Source of the DNA: CAYQTO01 sp964420455
GTDB lineage: Bacteria > Sumerlaeota > Sumerlaeia > SLMS01
Assembly: GCA_964420455.1 (NCBI GenBank)
Contig: CAYQTO010000010.1
Coordinates: forward strand, 1-47,157
Length of the DNA: 47,157 nucleotides
Direction: 5' to 3'
The notes below the pieces were generated by a model. That model was given only the letters and a program-made list of their open reading frames with translations. It did not search any database and was not told the origin of the DNA. This document shows, in pieces, positions 32,942 to 41,335 of this stretch; positions within the stretch are counted from its first letter, which is position 1, and every line of letters begins with the position of its first letter. The translations under genes were made by a program, and so were the position numbers.

Positions 32942-34276
32942 ATGAGCTCCTGCCCGCGCGCCCTGGTCCCGCTGGCGCTGGCCCTCTGGCTTCTCGCGGG
33001 TCTTCACGACACGGTTTCGGCGCAGCCGCCGGAACAGCCCCCCGCGCCTGTCGTCACGGCCAGCGTGATCGAGGGGTCCTTCTCCCAGCCGCTGCGGCTG
33101 ACTGGCAATGTTGAAGCGTTCGAGAGCACGACCGTCTCGGCGGAGATGACCGGCGTGGTCGAAACCATCCTCGCGGAGGAGGGTGACTACGTCACGAGCG
33201 GGACGCCGCTGCTGCGGCTTCGTCAGCTGCCCTTGTTGCTGGATCTGCAGGTGCGCGAGGCCGAGGCGTTGGAGGAACTTGAGGCCCTGCGGGAATTGGA
33301 GGCGGGGACCCGTGCGGAGGATCTGGCGGTGGCTCAGGCCTCGGTGGAGGAGGCTCGTGCAAACGAGGAAATTGCCCGGGACGAGCTGGATCGCTCCGAA
33401 AAGCTGTTTGCCGATGGCAGCATCAGCCAGGCGGCCTACGACGGGGCGCGGTCGGCGCACGTCAGCGCGGTGGCGGCCCGCAAGGTCGCCGAAGCGGAAT
33501 ACGAACGTGCGCTGGAGGGGCCACGGAAGGAAACGATCGCCGCCCAGCGGGCCATTGCCGCCGCCCGATCCGGCGACGCGTCCCTCGCCCGCGACATCCT
33601 CGAACGCTCGACCTTCCGTGCGCCCTATCCCGGCGTCGTCACCGCCCGCCACGTCTCTCCCGGCTCCTGGGTCGCCCCGGGCACCCCACTCGTCAACATC
33701 GACTACATCGACACGGTCAAGATTCGCGTCAATGTTCCCGAGTCCTACTTCAACCGGGTGAGTCTGGGCGACTTCATCGACGTGACTTTCGACGCCGTGC
33801 CCAAGACAACCTTTACCGGCCAGGTGATCCAGCGAATCCCCCGCGCGGACCCGCGCACCCGCAGTTTCCCGGTCTTCCTCGAAGTGGTAAACACCAACCG
33901 GGAAATCGGGATTGGAATGCTGGCGCGGTTGACCATCGACCGGAGCGCCGAGGGCGAGCGCAGCGTCGTGGTCCCCAAGGATGCGTTGGTCTCGAGTCTT
34001 CCGAAGCCAGTCGTCTACAAAGTCCGGATGGAAAACGGCGAGGCCGTCGCCGAATCGGTGGAGGTGGAAACGGGGCGCTTCTTTGGCGAGGCCGTTGAAA
34101 TCTTCGGCGAGTTGCGGGCCGGCGAGCAGGTGGTCGTCCGGGGCAACGAACGGCTCCAGCCGGGCCAAAAGCTCGAGATCAACACATTCGTCACGAATCC
34201 GGAAATGGCGGACACCGTGGATCCCTCGCGGTTTTTCCGCGAGGATCGCGAGATCCCCGGGGTGGGAGGGAACTGA
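32942..34276 (+). CDS. RND efflux periplasmic adaptor (membrane fusion protein)
   Basis: This 444-residue exported adaptor has a signal peptide (LVPLALALWLLAGLHDTVSA). After it come the barrel-sandwich/lipoyl half-motif (LRLTGNVEAFESTTVSAEMTGVVETIL), a long alpha-hairpin of about 110 residues that contacts the outer-membrane channel, the second lipoyl half (STFRAPYPGVVTARHVSPGSW), and a beta-barrel domain (VRVNVPESYFNRVSLGD-like). A C-terminal membrane-proximal domain ends near 420. ATG 32942 follows AAGGA; a longer frame begins at 32879 but has no ribosome site. It sits 3 bp upstream of the RND pump gene, so both are translated together. No TolC-type channel is near; a distant one would be needed. 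Confidence 0.92.
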   Translation: MSSCPRALVPLALALWLLAGLHDTVSAQPPEQPPAPVVTASVIEGSFSQPLRLTGNVEAFESTTVSAEMTGVVETILAEEGDYVTSGTPLLRLRQLPLLLDLQVREAEALEELEALRELEAGTRAEDLAVAQASVEEARANEEIARDELDRSEKLFADGSISQAAYDGARSAHVSAVAARKVAEAEYERALEGPRKETIAAQRAIAAARSGDASLARDILERSTFRAPYPGVVTARHVSPGSWVAPGTPLVNIDYIDTVKIRVNVPESYFNRVSLGDFIDVTFDAVPKTTFTGQVIQRIPRADPRTRSFPVFLEVVNTNREIGIGMLARLTIDRSAEGERSVVVPKDALVSSLPKPVVYKVRMENGEAVAESVEVETGRFFGEAVEIFGELRAGEQVVVRGNERLQPGQKLEINTFVTNPEMADTVDPSRFFREDREIPGVGGN

Positions 34277-34279
34277 CGC

Positions 34280-37200
34280 ATGCCCGTCATTCGTTACTTC
34301 CTTCACAACGGCATCGCCGTGGCGGTGCTTTGCCTCGCGATTCTGCTCTTTGGTCTTCTGGCTGTCACGAGCCTGCCGATTCAACTGACGCCGAACGTCC
34401 AGACGCCGGCCATCACGGTCTCGACAAGTTACCCCGGAGCGACCCCGCAGGACGTTGAGCAGGACATCCTCGTCGAGCAGGAGGAGTTCCTCCGCGGTGT
34501 CGACGGCCTGCGCAAGATGACGAGCACGGCGTCGCTGGGCAGGGCGGAAATCATTCTCGAGTTTCCGGTTGGCTATGACCTCAGCGAGGCACTGATCCGG
34601 GTATCCAACGCCTTGGCCCAGGTGCCATCGTACCCGGAAAATGTGGACGAGCCGAGCCTCTCGACCAGTTCGACCTCGGACCAGCCGGTGGCGTGGTTCA
34701 GCATCCGGGCGCTTCCCGGCAAGGAGCTCGAGGTCGACGTCCGCAAGCAGTTCGACTTCGCCGAGGACAACATCAAGACCCAGTTCGAGCGCATCCCCGG
34801 GGTGGCGTCGGTGCAGGGCGTTTACGGCGGCTCGTCGAAGGAAATGCAGGTGCACCTCGAGCCGGCGGCGATGGCCGAACGGGGTGTCACCATCTACGAC
34901 GTGCGCGAGGCGATCCGGAACAACAACCGGGACGTTCCGGGCGGCGACCTGGAGGAGGGCAAGCGCAGCTACAACGTGCGCACCGAGGGACGGTTCAACG
35001 GCCCCCTGGATGTCGAAAACACGATCATCAAGTACGAGGACGAGACGCCGCTATATATACGCGACGTAGGCTACGCGCGAGTCGGGACGGGCGAGGAACG
35101 GTCGATGATCCGCCACAACGGCAGGCCGGCCCTCGCCTTCGGCGTCCGCCACGAGCCCGGCACCAACCTCCTCCTCGTCATGGAGGAGGTAAAGCAACTC
35201 GCGAAGACGCTGAACGAGACGACGCTCCGCGACCGGGGGCTGTTCCTGACCCAGGTGACGGATGACACCGAATACGTTGAGGCGTCGGTCGCGATGGTGC
35301 GCAACAACCTGTTCATCGGCGGCATCCTGGCGACCCTGGTGCTGATGATCTTCCTGCGAAACATCCGGTCGACGCTGGTCATCTCGGTCGCCGTTCCGCT
35401 GTGTATCGCCGGCAGCCTGTTCCTGATCAGCGCAATGGGGCGCACGATCAACGTGGTGACGCTGGCGGGGCTCGCGTTCTCCATCGGAGCGGTTCTCGAC
35501 AACTCGATCGTTGTGCTGGAGAATATCTACCGCCACCGGACCATGGGGAAGAATTCGGAGGTGGCGGCGCTCGATGGCACCAGCGAGGTGTGGGTCGCCA
35601 TCTTTTCCTCGGCGGTGACCAACGTGGTGGTCTTCGTGCCGATCATTACGCTCGAGGAGCAGGCCGGCCAGCTCTTTCGCGATCTCGCCATCGCCATTAC
35701 CGCCACGAATATCTTCTCGTTCCTTGTGGCGATCCTGGTCATTCCGTGCATCGCGGCGGCGCTGCTGCACAAGATGCCTACGGAGCCGAAACCCGCCTGG
35801 AAGCGGGCCATGTATCACCTGTATGGTGCGGACAAAATCGCTGTGGGGTTCTACAACACGGTCGACCGGATGCTGCAGGGTTTGATGCGCAGCCCCCTCG
35901 CGCGGCTGGCGGTGGTCGCGGGTACCGTCGGTGTCGCCGCGGCGCTCATCTTTGTGTTCCTTCCGAAAACCGAGTACCTCCCCGAGGGGAACCAGAATTC
36001 GATCTTCGGCCTGATGATCCCGCCACAGGGATATGCCATCGACGAGATGTCGGCCATCGGGCTCAAGCTGGAGGAGGATATCCGGCCCTATGTGGAGGCC
36101 CCGGTGGGTTCCTACGCGAGGGGCGAGCTGGACGCGCCGGCGATGCGCGACTTCTTCTTCGTTGCGATCCCCGGGAACATGTTCGTCTTCACGCGGGCAA
36201 AGGATCCGGCCCTCGCCAACGAGGTCCCGGGCACGCTCGTGCGCTACTTCAGTCAGGTGCCGGGGGTGATCCCGATCTCCATGCAGCGGTCGATCTTCGA
36301 CCCGGGGCTTTCCGGCAGCCGCGGCATCGAGCTCGACATCATTGGGCCGGACATCATTACGACGACCCAGCTGGCGGCGAGGACCTTCGGCAAGGTCATC
36401 GAGGTGTTTGGCGAGCCACCGCGACCGGAGCCGGGAATCGAGATCGGCAAGCCGCAGTTGACGATTCGCCCCCGATGGGAGCGCGCCCGGGAACTGGGCA
36501 TCAGCGCGAGCGCGGTCGGCTACGGCGCCTGGGTTCTCGGCAACGGGGCCTACGCCGACGACTATTACGAAGACGGGCGCAAGTACGACCTGTATCTCTA
36601 CTCCACGATGGGGGCCTTCGACACTCTGTCGTCGTTCGACACGCTGCGCATTGCGACCGACGATGGCGGAACCGTGCCCCTCGCCGACGTCGCCGATGTC
36701 ACCTTCGACTTCGTCCCCGAGCAGATCCGTCGTGTCGACGAGTCCCGCGCCGTCACCCTTACCATTACCCCGCCGATGACCATCAGCCTGGAGGAGGCGA
36801 TCGAAACGGTCCGCACGGACATCGTCGGCGCGCTCCGCGAGGAGGGAGCGATCCCCGCCGGATACGCCATGCGCATTGGCGGCTCGAGCGACAAGCTGTC
36901 CGCCGTCCGCGAGGCCCTCGCCGGCGACCTCATCCTCGCCATCCTCCTCGTCTACCTCGTCCTCGTTCTCATCCTCCGCCACTGGGGACATCCCTTCACC
37001 ATCCTCATGTCGATTCCCATCGGCATGACCGGCGGCGTGCTCGGCCTGCAGGCCCTGAACATCTACCTGTATTTCCTCACCGGAGGGACGACCATCCAGT
37101 CCCTCGACGTCCTGACGATGCTGGGCTTTGTGATCCTGCTGGGCAGCATCGTGAACAATCCGATCCTCATCGTGGAGCAGGCGCTGAACTTCCATAAGAA

Positions 37201-37504
37201 CGACGGGCTGGACATCCACGATGCGGTCCGCGAGGCGGCCCTGTCGCGCATCCGGCCAATTTTCATGACCACGAGCACGACGATCCTTGGCCTGGCTCCC
37301 CTCGTCCTCCTTCCCGGCGCCGGGACCGAGCTCTATCGCGGCCTCGGCATGGTGATGTTTGGCGGCCTCCTCCTCGGCACCGTTGTCTGCATGATCTTTA
37401 TCCCCTGCCTGATGGCGTTGCTGTTCGACTTCACCGGTGCTGTGAAACGGACGGCGTTTGGCGACCGCAGCAGCGTCCTGCTCAAGAAGCTGCAGGAGGG
37501 GTGA
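34280..37504 (+). CDS. RND efflux pump inner-membrane protein (HAE1/AcrB type)
   Basis: This 1,074-residue pump, of the usual length, has the two-fold repeated RND layout: TM1 near residues 11-30, a large periplasmic loop (about 40-330), TM2-6 (about 335-500), TM7 (about 540-560), a second periplasmic loop and TM8-12 to the end. TM4 carries FSIGAVLDNSIVVLEN with the proton-relay Asp position filled (VLDN, where AcrB has VDD). Porter-domain phrases such as GVASVQGVYGG and GSRGIELDI are present. It uses the proton gradient to export amphiphiles such as drugs, bile-like compounds or metals. It is coupled to the adaptor gene. A strong terminator follows. Selectivity cannot be inferred. Confidence 0.95.
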   Translation: MPVIRYFLHNGIAVAVLCLAILLFGLLAVTSLPIQLTPNVQTPAITVSTSYPGATPQDVEQDILVEQEEFLRGVDGLRKMTSTASLGRAEIILEFPVGYDLSEALIRVSNALAQVPSYPENVDEPSLSTSSTSDQPVAWFSIRALPGKELEVDVRKQFDFAEDNIKTQFERIPGVASVQGVYGGSSKEMQVHLEPAAMAERGVTIYDVREAIRNNNRDVPGGDLEEGKRSYNVRTEGRFNGPLDVENTIIKYEDETPLYIRDVGYARVGTGEERSMIRHNGRPALAFGVRHEPGTNLLLVMEEVKQLAKTLNETTLRDRGLFLTQVTDDTEYVEASVAMVRNNLFIGGILATLVLMIFLRNIRSTLVISVAVPLCIAGSLFLISAMGRTINVVTLAGLAFSIGAVLDNSIVVLENIYRHRTMGKNSEVAALDGTSEVWVAIFSSAVTNVVVFVPIITLEEQAGQLFRDLAIAITATNIFSFLVAILVIPCIAAALLHKMPTEPKPAWKRAMYHLYGADKIAVGFYNTVDRMLQGLMRSPLARLAVVAGTVGVAAALIFVFLPKTEYLPEGNQNSIFGLMIPPQGYAIDEMSAIGLKLEEDIRPYVEAPVGSYARGELDAPAMRDFFFVAIPGNMFVFTRAKDPALANEVPGTLVRYFSQVPGVIPISMQRSIFDPGLSGSRGIELDIIGPDIITTTQLAARTFGKVIEVFGEPPRPEPGIEIGKPQLTIRPRWERARELGISASAVGYGAWVLGNGAYADDYYEDGRKYDLYLYSTMGAFDTLSSFDTLRIATDDGGTVPLADVADVTFDFVPEQIRRVDESRAVTLTITPPMTISLEEAIETVRTDIVGALREEGAIPAGYAMRIGGSSDKLSAVREALAGDLILAILLVYLVLVLILRHWGHPFTILMSIPIGMTGGVLGLQALNIYLYFLTGGTTIQSLDVLTMLGFVILLGSIVNNPILIVEQALNFHKNDGLDIHDAVREAALSRIRPIFMTTSTTILGLAPLVLLPGAGTELYRGLGMVMFGGLLLGTVVCMIFIPCLMALLFDFTGAVKRTAFGDRSSVLLKKLQEG

Positions 37505-37533
37505 CGGGGCCGGTCGGCGAGAGAGGCATGAAG

Positions 37534-37568
37534 AAACCCGCCGGGTATTTCCCGGCGGGTTTCAGTTT
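37534..37568. terminator. Bidirectional terminator between RND pump and rpmE2
   Basis: AAACCCGCCGGG and CCCGGCGGGTTT form a perfect 12-bp stem around TATTT, with T-rich tracts on both sides (CAGTTTTC on plus, TTTCTTC on minus). It serves the plus-strand pump and the minus-strand bL31 gene. Confidence 0.9.
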
Positions 37569-37593
37569 TCAGGAGGGGGCGTTCGGAAGGACG

Positions 37594-37857
37594 TTACGTC
37601 TTGGCGGTACCGGTGCGGAGCTTGCCGAAGCGCTTGTTGAAACGGTCGACGCGGCCGGTGGTGTCCACGAGGCCCTGCTTGCCGGTATAGAACGGGTGGT
37701 TGTCGCTGCAGATCTCGATGGTGACCGAGGGCACTTCCATGCCCTTGTGCTCGGTCTTGGGGCCGTCGAGCTTGGTGGAGCGGATGAGGAATTCGGAGCC
37801 CGTGGAGGGGCAGCGGTAGAGGACGAAGCCGTACTCGGGGTGGATGCCCTTCTTCAT
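37594..37857 (-). CDS. rpmE2: 50S ribosomal protein bL31 type B
   Basis: An 87-residue ribosomal protein with the type B signature MKKGIHPEYGFVLYRC and the long ICSDNHPFYTGKQGLVDTTGRVDRFNKRFGK block. The CxxC zinc ligands of type A (C- form) are missing: only one Cys pair-like position remains, so this is the zinc-independent form often used under zinc limitation. The extra central insert (SEFLIRSTKLDGPKTEHKG) is also type B. It binds at the 50S/30S interface. Its start overlaps the stop of the Trm112-like gene (ATGA, 37854-37857), showing translational coupling. The terminator at 37534 follows it. Confidence 0.95.
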   Translation of the reverse strand: MKKGIHPEYGFVLYRCPSTGSEFLIRSTKLDGPKTEHKGMEVPSVTIEICSDNHPFYTGKQGLVDTTGRVDRFNKRFGKLRTGTAKT

Positions 37858-38108
37858 GTGTTGTCTGCCTTCCGTGTCTTCTTGGTGGGTTTGACCCAGG
37901 GCGTGGCCCCGTGGGCGTCGAGGATGCGTTGGTGTTCTTCGGGGGGAAGCTCGGTGGCTTCCTCAATCAACATGACCGGGATGCCGTCGTCGATGCGGTA
38001 GGCCCGGCGGGTTTGCGGATCGGTGCTGACGAAGCGGTCCCCATCGAGGAGGACGGGGGCCTTGGAAAGCGGGCAGGCGAGGATGTCGAGCAGCTTCTTG
38101 TCGATCAT
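37854..38108 (-). CDS. Trm112-family (YcaR-like) protein
   Basis: This 84-residue protein starts MIDKKLLDILACPLSKAPV, the Trm112/YcaR N-terminus with the ACP-x-S motif, then a beta strand region (AYRIDDGIPVMLIEEATEL) seen in UPF0434. In bacteria such proteins are small partners of methyltransferases or of LpxK; the paired CxxC zinc site of Trm112 is reduced to one Cys here. It comes directly before bL31 with an ATGA overlap and is about 80 bp after a small membrane protein gene. GGAG lies ten bases before ATG 38108. The long frame to 38507 overlaps the membrane protein gene in another frame and is rejected. Confidence 0.88.
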   Translation of the reverse strand: MIDKKLLDILACPLSKAPVLLDGDRFVSTDPQTRRAYRIDDGIPVMLIEEATELPPEEHQRILDAHGATPWVKPTKKTRKADNT

Positions 38109-38185
38109 GGGGGCCTGTCTCCGAACCGGCCCGCGAGCGTAGACGGATCGTTGGGTCACGCAATGGAAAAGTGGCGAAAGCCAGG

Positions 38186-38587
38186 CTAGGACTCGGCGCC
38201 CTCCGGGGACGGCGCGGGGGCGGCGGCGAGGCGTTTTTCGAGTTTCTCGAGCCGCTCGATGCGCCGGAGGTTGAGTTCGATCACCCGGCGGACAATGCGA
38301 AACTTCCGCAGGAGGAACTCGAAGATGACAATGGTCATAAGGATGTAGCCGACGCTCCACAGGAGCCAGATGTTGTAGACGACCTCGTTTTCCTGGGGCA
38401 GGGCAAAGATGAGGGTAAGGATGAGGCCGAGGGAGAAGCAGAAGTGGCCGGCGAGGAGGAACAGCTCGCCGAAGCGGGGGGCGAGGCCTTCCTTGAGGGC
38501 GCCCCATTCACGGATCTGGCGGAGTTCGATGCTGAGGTCGATGTCGCGGGCGAGCTGTCCCGGGTCGCGGGGGGGGCGGCGGGCCAT
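38186..38587 (-). CDS. Small two-TM membrane protein of unknown function
   Basis: A 133-residue protein with two membrane segments, FGELFLLAGHFCFSLGLILTLIF (about 41-63) and NIWLLWSVGYILMTIVIFEFLL (about 73-94), a short basic N-terminal region, and a basic, helical C-terminal tail (LRRIERLEKLEKRLAA) that may form a coiled coil. GGGAG lies seven bases before ATG 38587. It starts 12 bp after the aminotransferase stop on the same strand and precedes the Trm112-like gene, so it is probably part of one transcript. I did not recognise a family. The layout is similar in general terms to the coiled-coil membrane protein at 2151, but no sequence relation is evident. Confidence 0.75.
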   Translation of the reverse strand: MARRPPRDPGQLARDIDLSIELRQIREWGALKEGLAPRFGELFLLAGHFCFSLGLILTLIFALPQENEVVYNIWLLWSVGYILMTIVIFEFLLRKFRIVRRVIELNLRRIERLEKLEKRLAAAPAPSPEGAES

Positions 38588-38598
38588 GGGGGGCTCCC

Positions 38599-39720
38599 TC
38601 AGGCGCGGGCCGGTTGGCGGTGGCGCTCCGCCAACCGACGGAGGACCTGGATGCCCTCGGCGAGCTTCTCGCGGCTTGCGGCAAAACTGATCCGAAAGTG
38701 GGTGTTGCGCTCGCTGAAGACGTTGCCGGGGACCATGAGGAGCCGCTCCTTGACAGCTTCCTCGACGAAGGCCTGACCATCGCCGTTGGGGGCCTTGGGA
38801 AAAATGTAGAAGGCGCCGCCGGGGCGGGCGGCCTCGAAGCCGGCATCGATCAGGCCCTCGTAGATCAAATCCCGGCGGGCGATGTATTCCTCCCGGAAGT
38901 CGGACACGTCGTAGTCGAGGGCGTGGAGTGCGGCCTCCTGAACCATGGAAGGGGCGCAGACGAAGGTGTATTGCTGGAACTCGGTGGCGGCCTTGATGAC
39001 TTCTTCGGGGCCGGCGATCCAGCCCAGGCGCCATCCTGTCATGGCGATCGTCTTGGAAAGGCCGCTGACGATGATGGGCCGTGGGTGGAAGGCGGCGGGG
39101 CTGACGTGGGGCCCGTCGAAGACGAAGCGGTCGTAGATTTCGTCGGAAACGAGCCACAGGCCGTGTTCCTGGGCAAAGTCCGCGGCGAGGCGCGCCTCCT
39201 CCCTGGTATAGACAAGGCCGGTGGGGTTCGAAGGCGAGTTGAGGACGAGGACCCGGCTGCGGGGGGTGAGGGCGGCTTCGAGGCGTTCGCGGGTCAGGCG
39301 GAAGTCCGGATAGGTGTCGGCAAAGACCGGCACCCCGCCGACCATCCGCACCAGGTGCTTGTACATGACGAAGTAGGGGTCGGGGACGATGACCTCGTCG
39401 CCGGGATCGAGGAGGACCATGAAGAGGAGGACGAGGGCGCCGGAGGTGCCGGAGGAAACCATGGCAGCCTCGACGGGGATGCCCCCATCGGAATATTGGG
39501 CGAGTATCCTGGAGCGGAGGGAGGGGATGCCGGCGGTGAGGGTGTAGCGGTTTTTGCCGGCGCGGACGGCGAAGACGAGGGCGTCCTGGATCGCCTCAGG
39601 GACGTCGAAGTCGGGCTGGCCGATGCTGAGGTTGATGGGGTTTTCCATCCGGGCCGCGAGATCGAAGACGCGGCGGATTCCGGAGGAGTCGATGAGGGAA
39701 CGGCGCTGGGCGAGGTGCAT
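38599..39720 (-). CDS. PLP-dependent aminotransferase (class I/II)
   Basis: This 373-residue enzyme of aminotransferase fold type I starts near MHLAQRRSLIDSSGIRRVF. Family features are the N-terminal LSIGQPDFDVPEAIQ, GKNRYTLTAGIPSLR, SSGTSGALVLLF, the NSPSNPTGLVYT loop, SDEIYDRFVFDG and the PLP-binding Lys223 in SGLSKTIAMTGWRLGW. The C-terminal GNVFSERNTHFRISFA contains the carboxylate-binding Arg. It is closest to the aspartate/tyrosine/kynurenine-type class I group, but the substrate cannot be read from the sequence. ATG 39720 has GGAG nine bases upstream. It contains one copy of the Val-Tyr-Thr octamer. It is divergent from tpx, 166 bp away. Confidence 0.93.
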   Translation of the reverse strand: MHLAQRRSLIDSSGIRRVFDLAARMENPINLSIGQPDFDVPEAIQDALVFAVRAGKNRYTLTAGIPSLRSRILAQYSDGGIPVEAAMVSSGTSGALVLLFMVLLDPGDEVIVPDPYFVMYKHLVRMVGGVPVFADTYPDFRLTRERLEAALTPRSRVLVLNSPSNPTGLVYTREEARLAADFAQEHGLWLVSDEIYDRFVFDGPHVSPAAFHPRPIIVSGLSKTIAMTGWRLGWIAGPEEVIKAATEFQQYTFVCAPSMVQEAALHALDYDVSDFREEYIARRDLIYEGLIDAGFEAARPGGAFYIFPKAPNGDGQAFVEEAVKERLLMVPGNVFSERNTHFRISFAASREKLAEGIQVLRRLAERHRQPARA

Positions 39721-39803
39721 GGGCGGTGGCTCCAGAAGGCGGAAAGGGGAAGCGTTCGATGGGGACGGGAATTCCCGCAACCTGAGAGATGGCAGGGTGG
39801 GCC

Positions 39804-39817
39804 GATTCCCCTTGCCC
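39804..39817 (+). promoter_or_regulatory. Shared upstream element GATTCCCCTTGCCC (tpx copy)
   Basis: GATTCCCCTTGCCC lies 69 bp before the tpx start; GATCCCCTTGCCC recurs at 44477-44489, 58 bp before the apgM-like gene. Similar distance and orientation suggest a promoter or regulator site. TTGCCC could be a -35 element, but no convincing -10 was seen. Confidence 0.35.
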
Positions 39818-39886
39818 GAGCCGGGAACGGCCGTTTCAGTCGCGACCCCGGAAGACCACCCGATTCATACCGAGGAAGAGCACGCC

Positions 39887-40405
39887 ATGGCCGAACGCAC
39901 AGGACTCGTCACGCTGAAGGGCAACCCGCTGACGCTTGAAGGCGACGGTGAGGTAAAGGTCGGGGAGAAGGCCCCCGATTTCAAGGTTTCAAAGTCGCTC
40001 CTGGAGGACGTAAGCCTCGCGGATTTCGCGGGCAAGACGGTGGTTCTGAATGTGGTTCCTTCGCTCGACACGCCGGTGTGCTCGGTGCAGACGGCGCGTT
40101 TCAACAGCGAGGCGGCGAACCTCGGCGGCGACGTGGTGATTCTGACCATCAGCATGGATCTCCCCCCCGCGCAGGCTCGCTGGTGCCAGGCCAATTCGGC
40201 CGAGGCAATTGTCACCGCGTCGGACTACAAGCACCACGACCTTGGCAGAAAGTATTGCCTGAACCTGAAGGAAATCGGACTGCTGGCGCGGGCGGTCTAC
40301 GTGATCGCGCCGGATGGCACCGTGAGGCATGCGGAACTGGTGCCGGAGGTGGCCCAGGAGCCGAACTACGACGCCGCGCTCGAGGCCGTGAAGGCGCTCA
40401 GCTAA
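39887..40405 (+). CDS. tpx: Thiol peroxidase (atypical 2-Cys peroxiredoxin)
   Basis: This 172-residue Tpx enzyme reduces hydroperoxides with a thioredoxin partner. The peroxidatic Cys65 sits in the family motif PSLDTPVCSVQT, and the resolving Cys100 is in ARWCQANSAE, about 35 residues later as expected for the atypical two-Cys type. The N-terminus (TLKGNPLTLEGDGEVKVGEKAPDFKV) and C-terminal (EIGLLARAVYVIAPDG) match. GAGGAAGAG precedes the ATG at 39887. It is divergent from the aminotransferase and is followed 20 bp downstream by an SDR gene, so the two are probably co-transcribed. Presence of a peroxide defence enzyme together with the FAD monooxygenase suggests exposure to oxygen. Confidence 0.96.
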   Translation: MAERTGLVTLKGNPLTLEGDGEVKVGEKAPDFKVSKSLLEDVSLADFAGKTVVLNVVPSLDTPVCSVQTARFNSEAANLGGDVVILTISMDLPPAQARWCQANSAEAIVTASDYKHHDLGRKYCLNLKEIGLLARAVYVIAPDGTVRHAELVPEVAQEPNYDAALEAVKALS

Positions 40406-40425
40406 GAAGCCCGAAGGAAACGCTT

Positions 40426-41202
40426 ATGTCGCTCGTGCAGGAACAAACGAAGTCGAACCCGGTGGTGGCGCCGGCAGGGCGCCTGGAGGGCAAGGTAGCC
40501 CTGATCACCGGTGGTACCCGCGGCATCGGTCTGGCGGTGGCCAAGGCCTATGCGCGCGAGGGGGCAAAGCTGGTCATCGCCGCGCGGACAGCCGGCGAGC
40601 TGAAGACGGCCCTGGCGGAGTTGAAGGAACTGGGGGCGGAGGCGGTGGCCACGAAGGTCGACCTGACGAGCGAGGACGCGTGCCGGTCGCTCTACTCGGG
40701 AGCGCTTCGGTCCTTCGGCAAGATCGACATCCTCGTCAACAACGCCGCGGTTCTTGGGACAACGACCTCGATCCTCAATTACCCCTCCAAGGATTGGGAC
40801 GAGGTATTGCGCACGAACCTGGACGTTGTCTTCTGGCTGACGCGGGCGACGCTCGGAACGATGATCCCAAACAACGGGGGATCAATCATCAACGTGATCA
40901 GTGGTGTGGCGCTGAAGGGAATGGGGAACTGGGGCGCGTACTCCGTGTCGAAGGCCGCGGTGTTGAACTTCTCGCAGGTGTTGGCGGAGGAAGTTGCCCA
41001 GTACAATGTGCGGGTGAACTGCGTGAATCCGGGCCCGACACGGACAATGATGCGGGCGGAGGCCGCGCCGGGCGAGGATCCGGCTTCCCTCCCGGCGCCC
41101 GACGAAATCGTCAATCCGTTCATCTACCTGGCTGCGGACGCATCGAGGGGGGTTTCCGGCCTCGCCTTCGACTCCCGCGACTGGATGGGCCGCTCCTTCT
41201 GA
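40426..41202 (+). CDS. Short-chain dehydrogenase/reductase (SDR)
   Basis: This 258-residue classical SDR has a cofactor-binding TGGTRGIG (residues 28-35), followed by an Arg (AARTAGEL) that favours NADP(H), the NNAA motif (structural), an S-x(~12)-YSVSK catalytic set with Tyr172 and Lys176, and NCVNPGPTRT. It is a tetramer-type oxidoreductase. Substrates could be an acyl carrier ketone (FabG-like), a sugar or a steroid-like alcohol; these are not separable. Start ATG 40426 follows AAGGA by seven bases. It is 20 bp after tpx on the same strand and followed by a terminator at 41253-41296. The C-terminus (FDSRDWMGRSF) is short of the typical GG-x-YD pattern; otherwise normal. Confidence 0.9.
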   Translation: MSLVQEQTKSNPVVAPAGRLEGKVALITGGTRGIGLAVAKAYAREGAKLVIAARTAGELKTALAELKELGAEAVATKVDLTSEDACRSLYSGALRSFGKIDILVNNAAVLGTTTSILNYPSKDWDEVLRTNLDVVFWLTRATLGTMIPNNGGSIINVISGVALKGMGNWGAYSVSKAAVLNFSQVLAEEVAQYNVRVNCVNPGPTRTMMRAEAAPGEDPASLPAPDEIVNPFIYLAADASRGVSGLAFDSRDWMGRSF

Positions 41203-41252
41203 CCCCGAGGGGGCTTTCTCGCCTTCCCCGTCGGAATTTCGCTTTCCAACAC

Positions 41253-41296
41253 GCCGTCCACGTGGTTGCCTGTCCAGTCACGGGGACGGCTTTTTT
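41253..41296 (+). terminator. Rho-independent terminator after the SDR gene
   Basis: GCCGTCC (41253-41259) pairs with GGACGGC (41284-41290) and is followed by TTTTTT (41291-41296); the loop is 24 bases and may contain further pairing. It ends the tpx-SDR transcript before the PilB/GspE gene. Confidence 0.7.
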
Positions 41297-41335
41297 GCAT
41301 CCTCCTTCGATCCTTCACGGGAGCACCGGTTGACG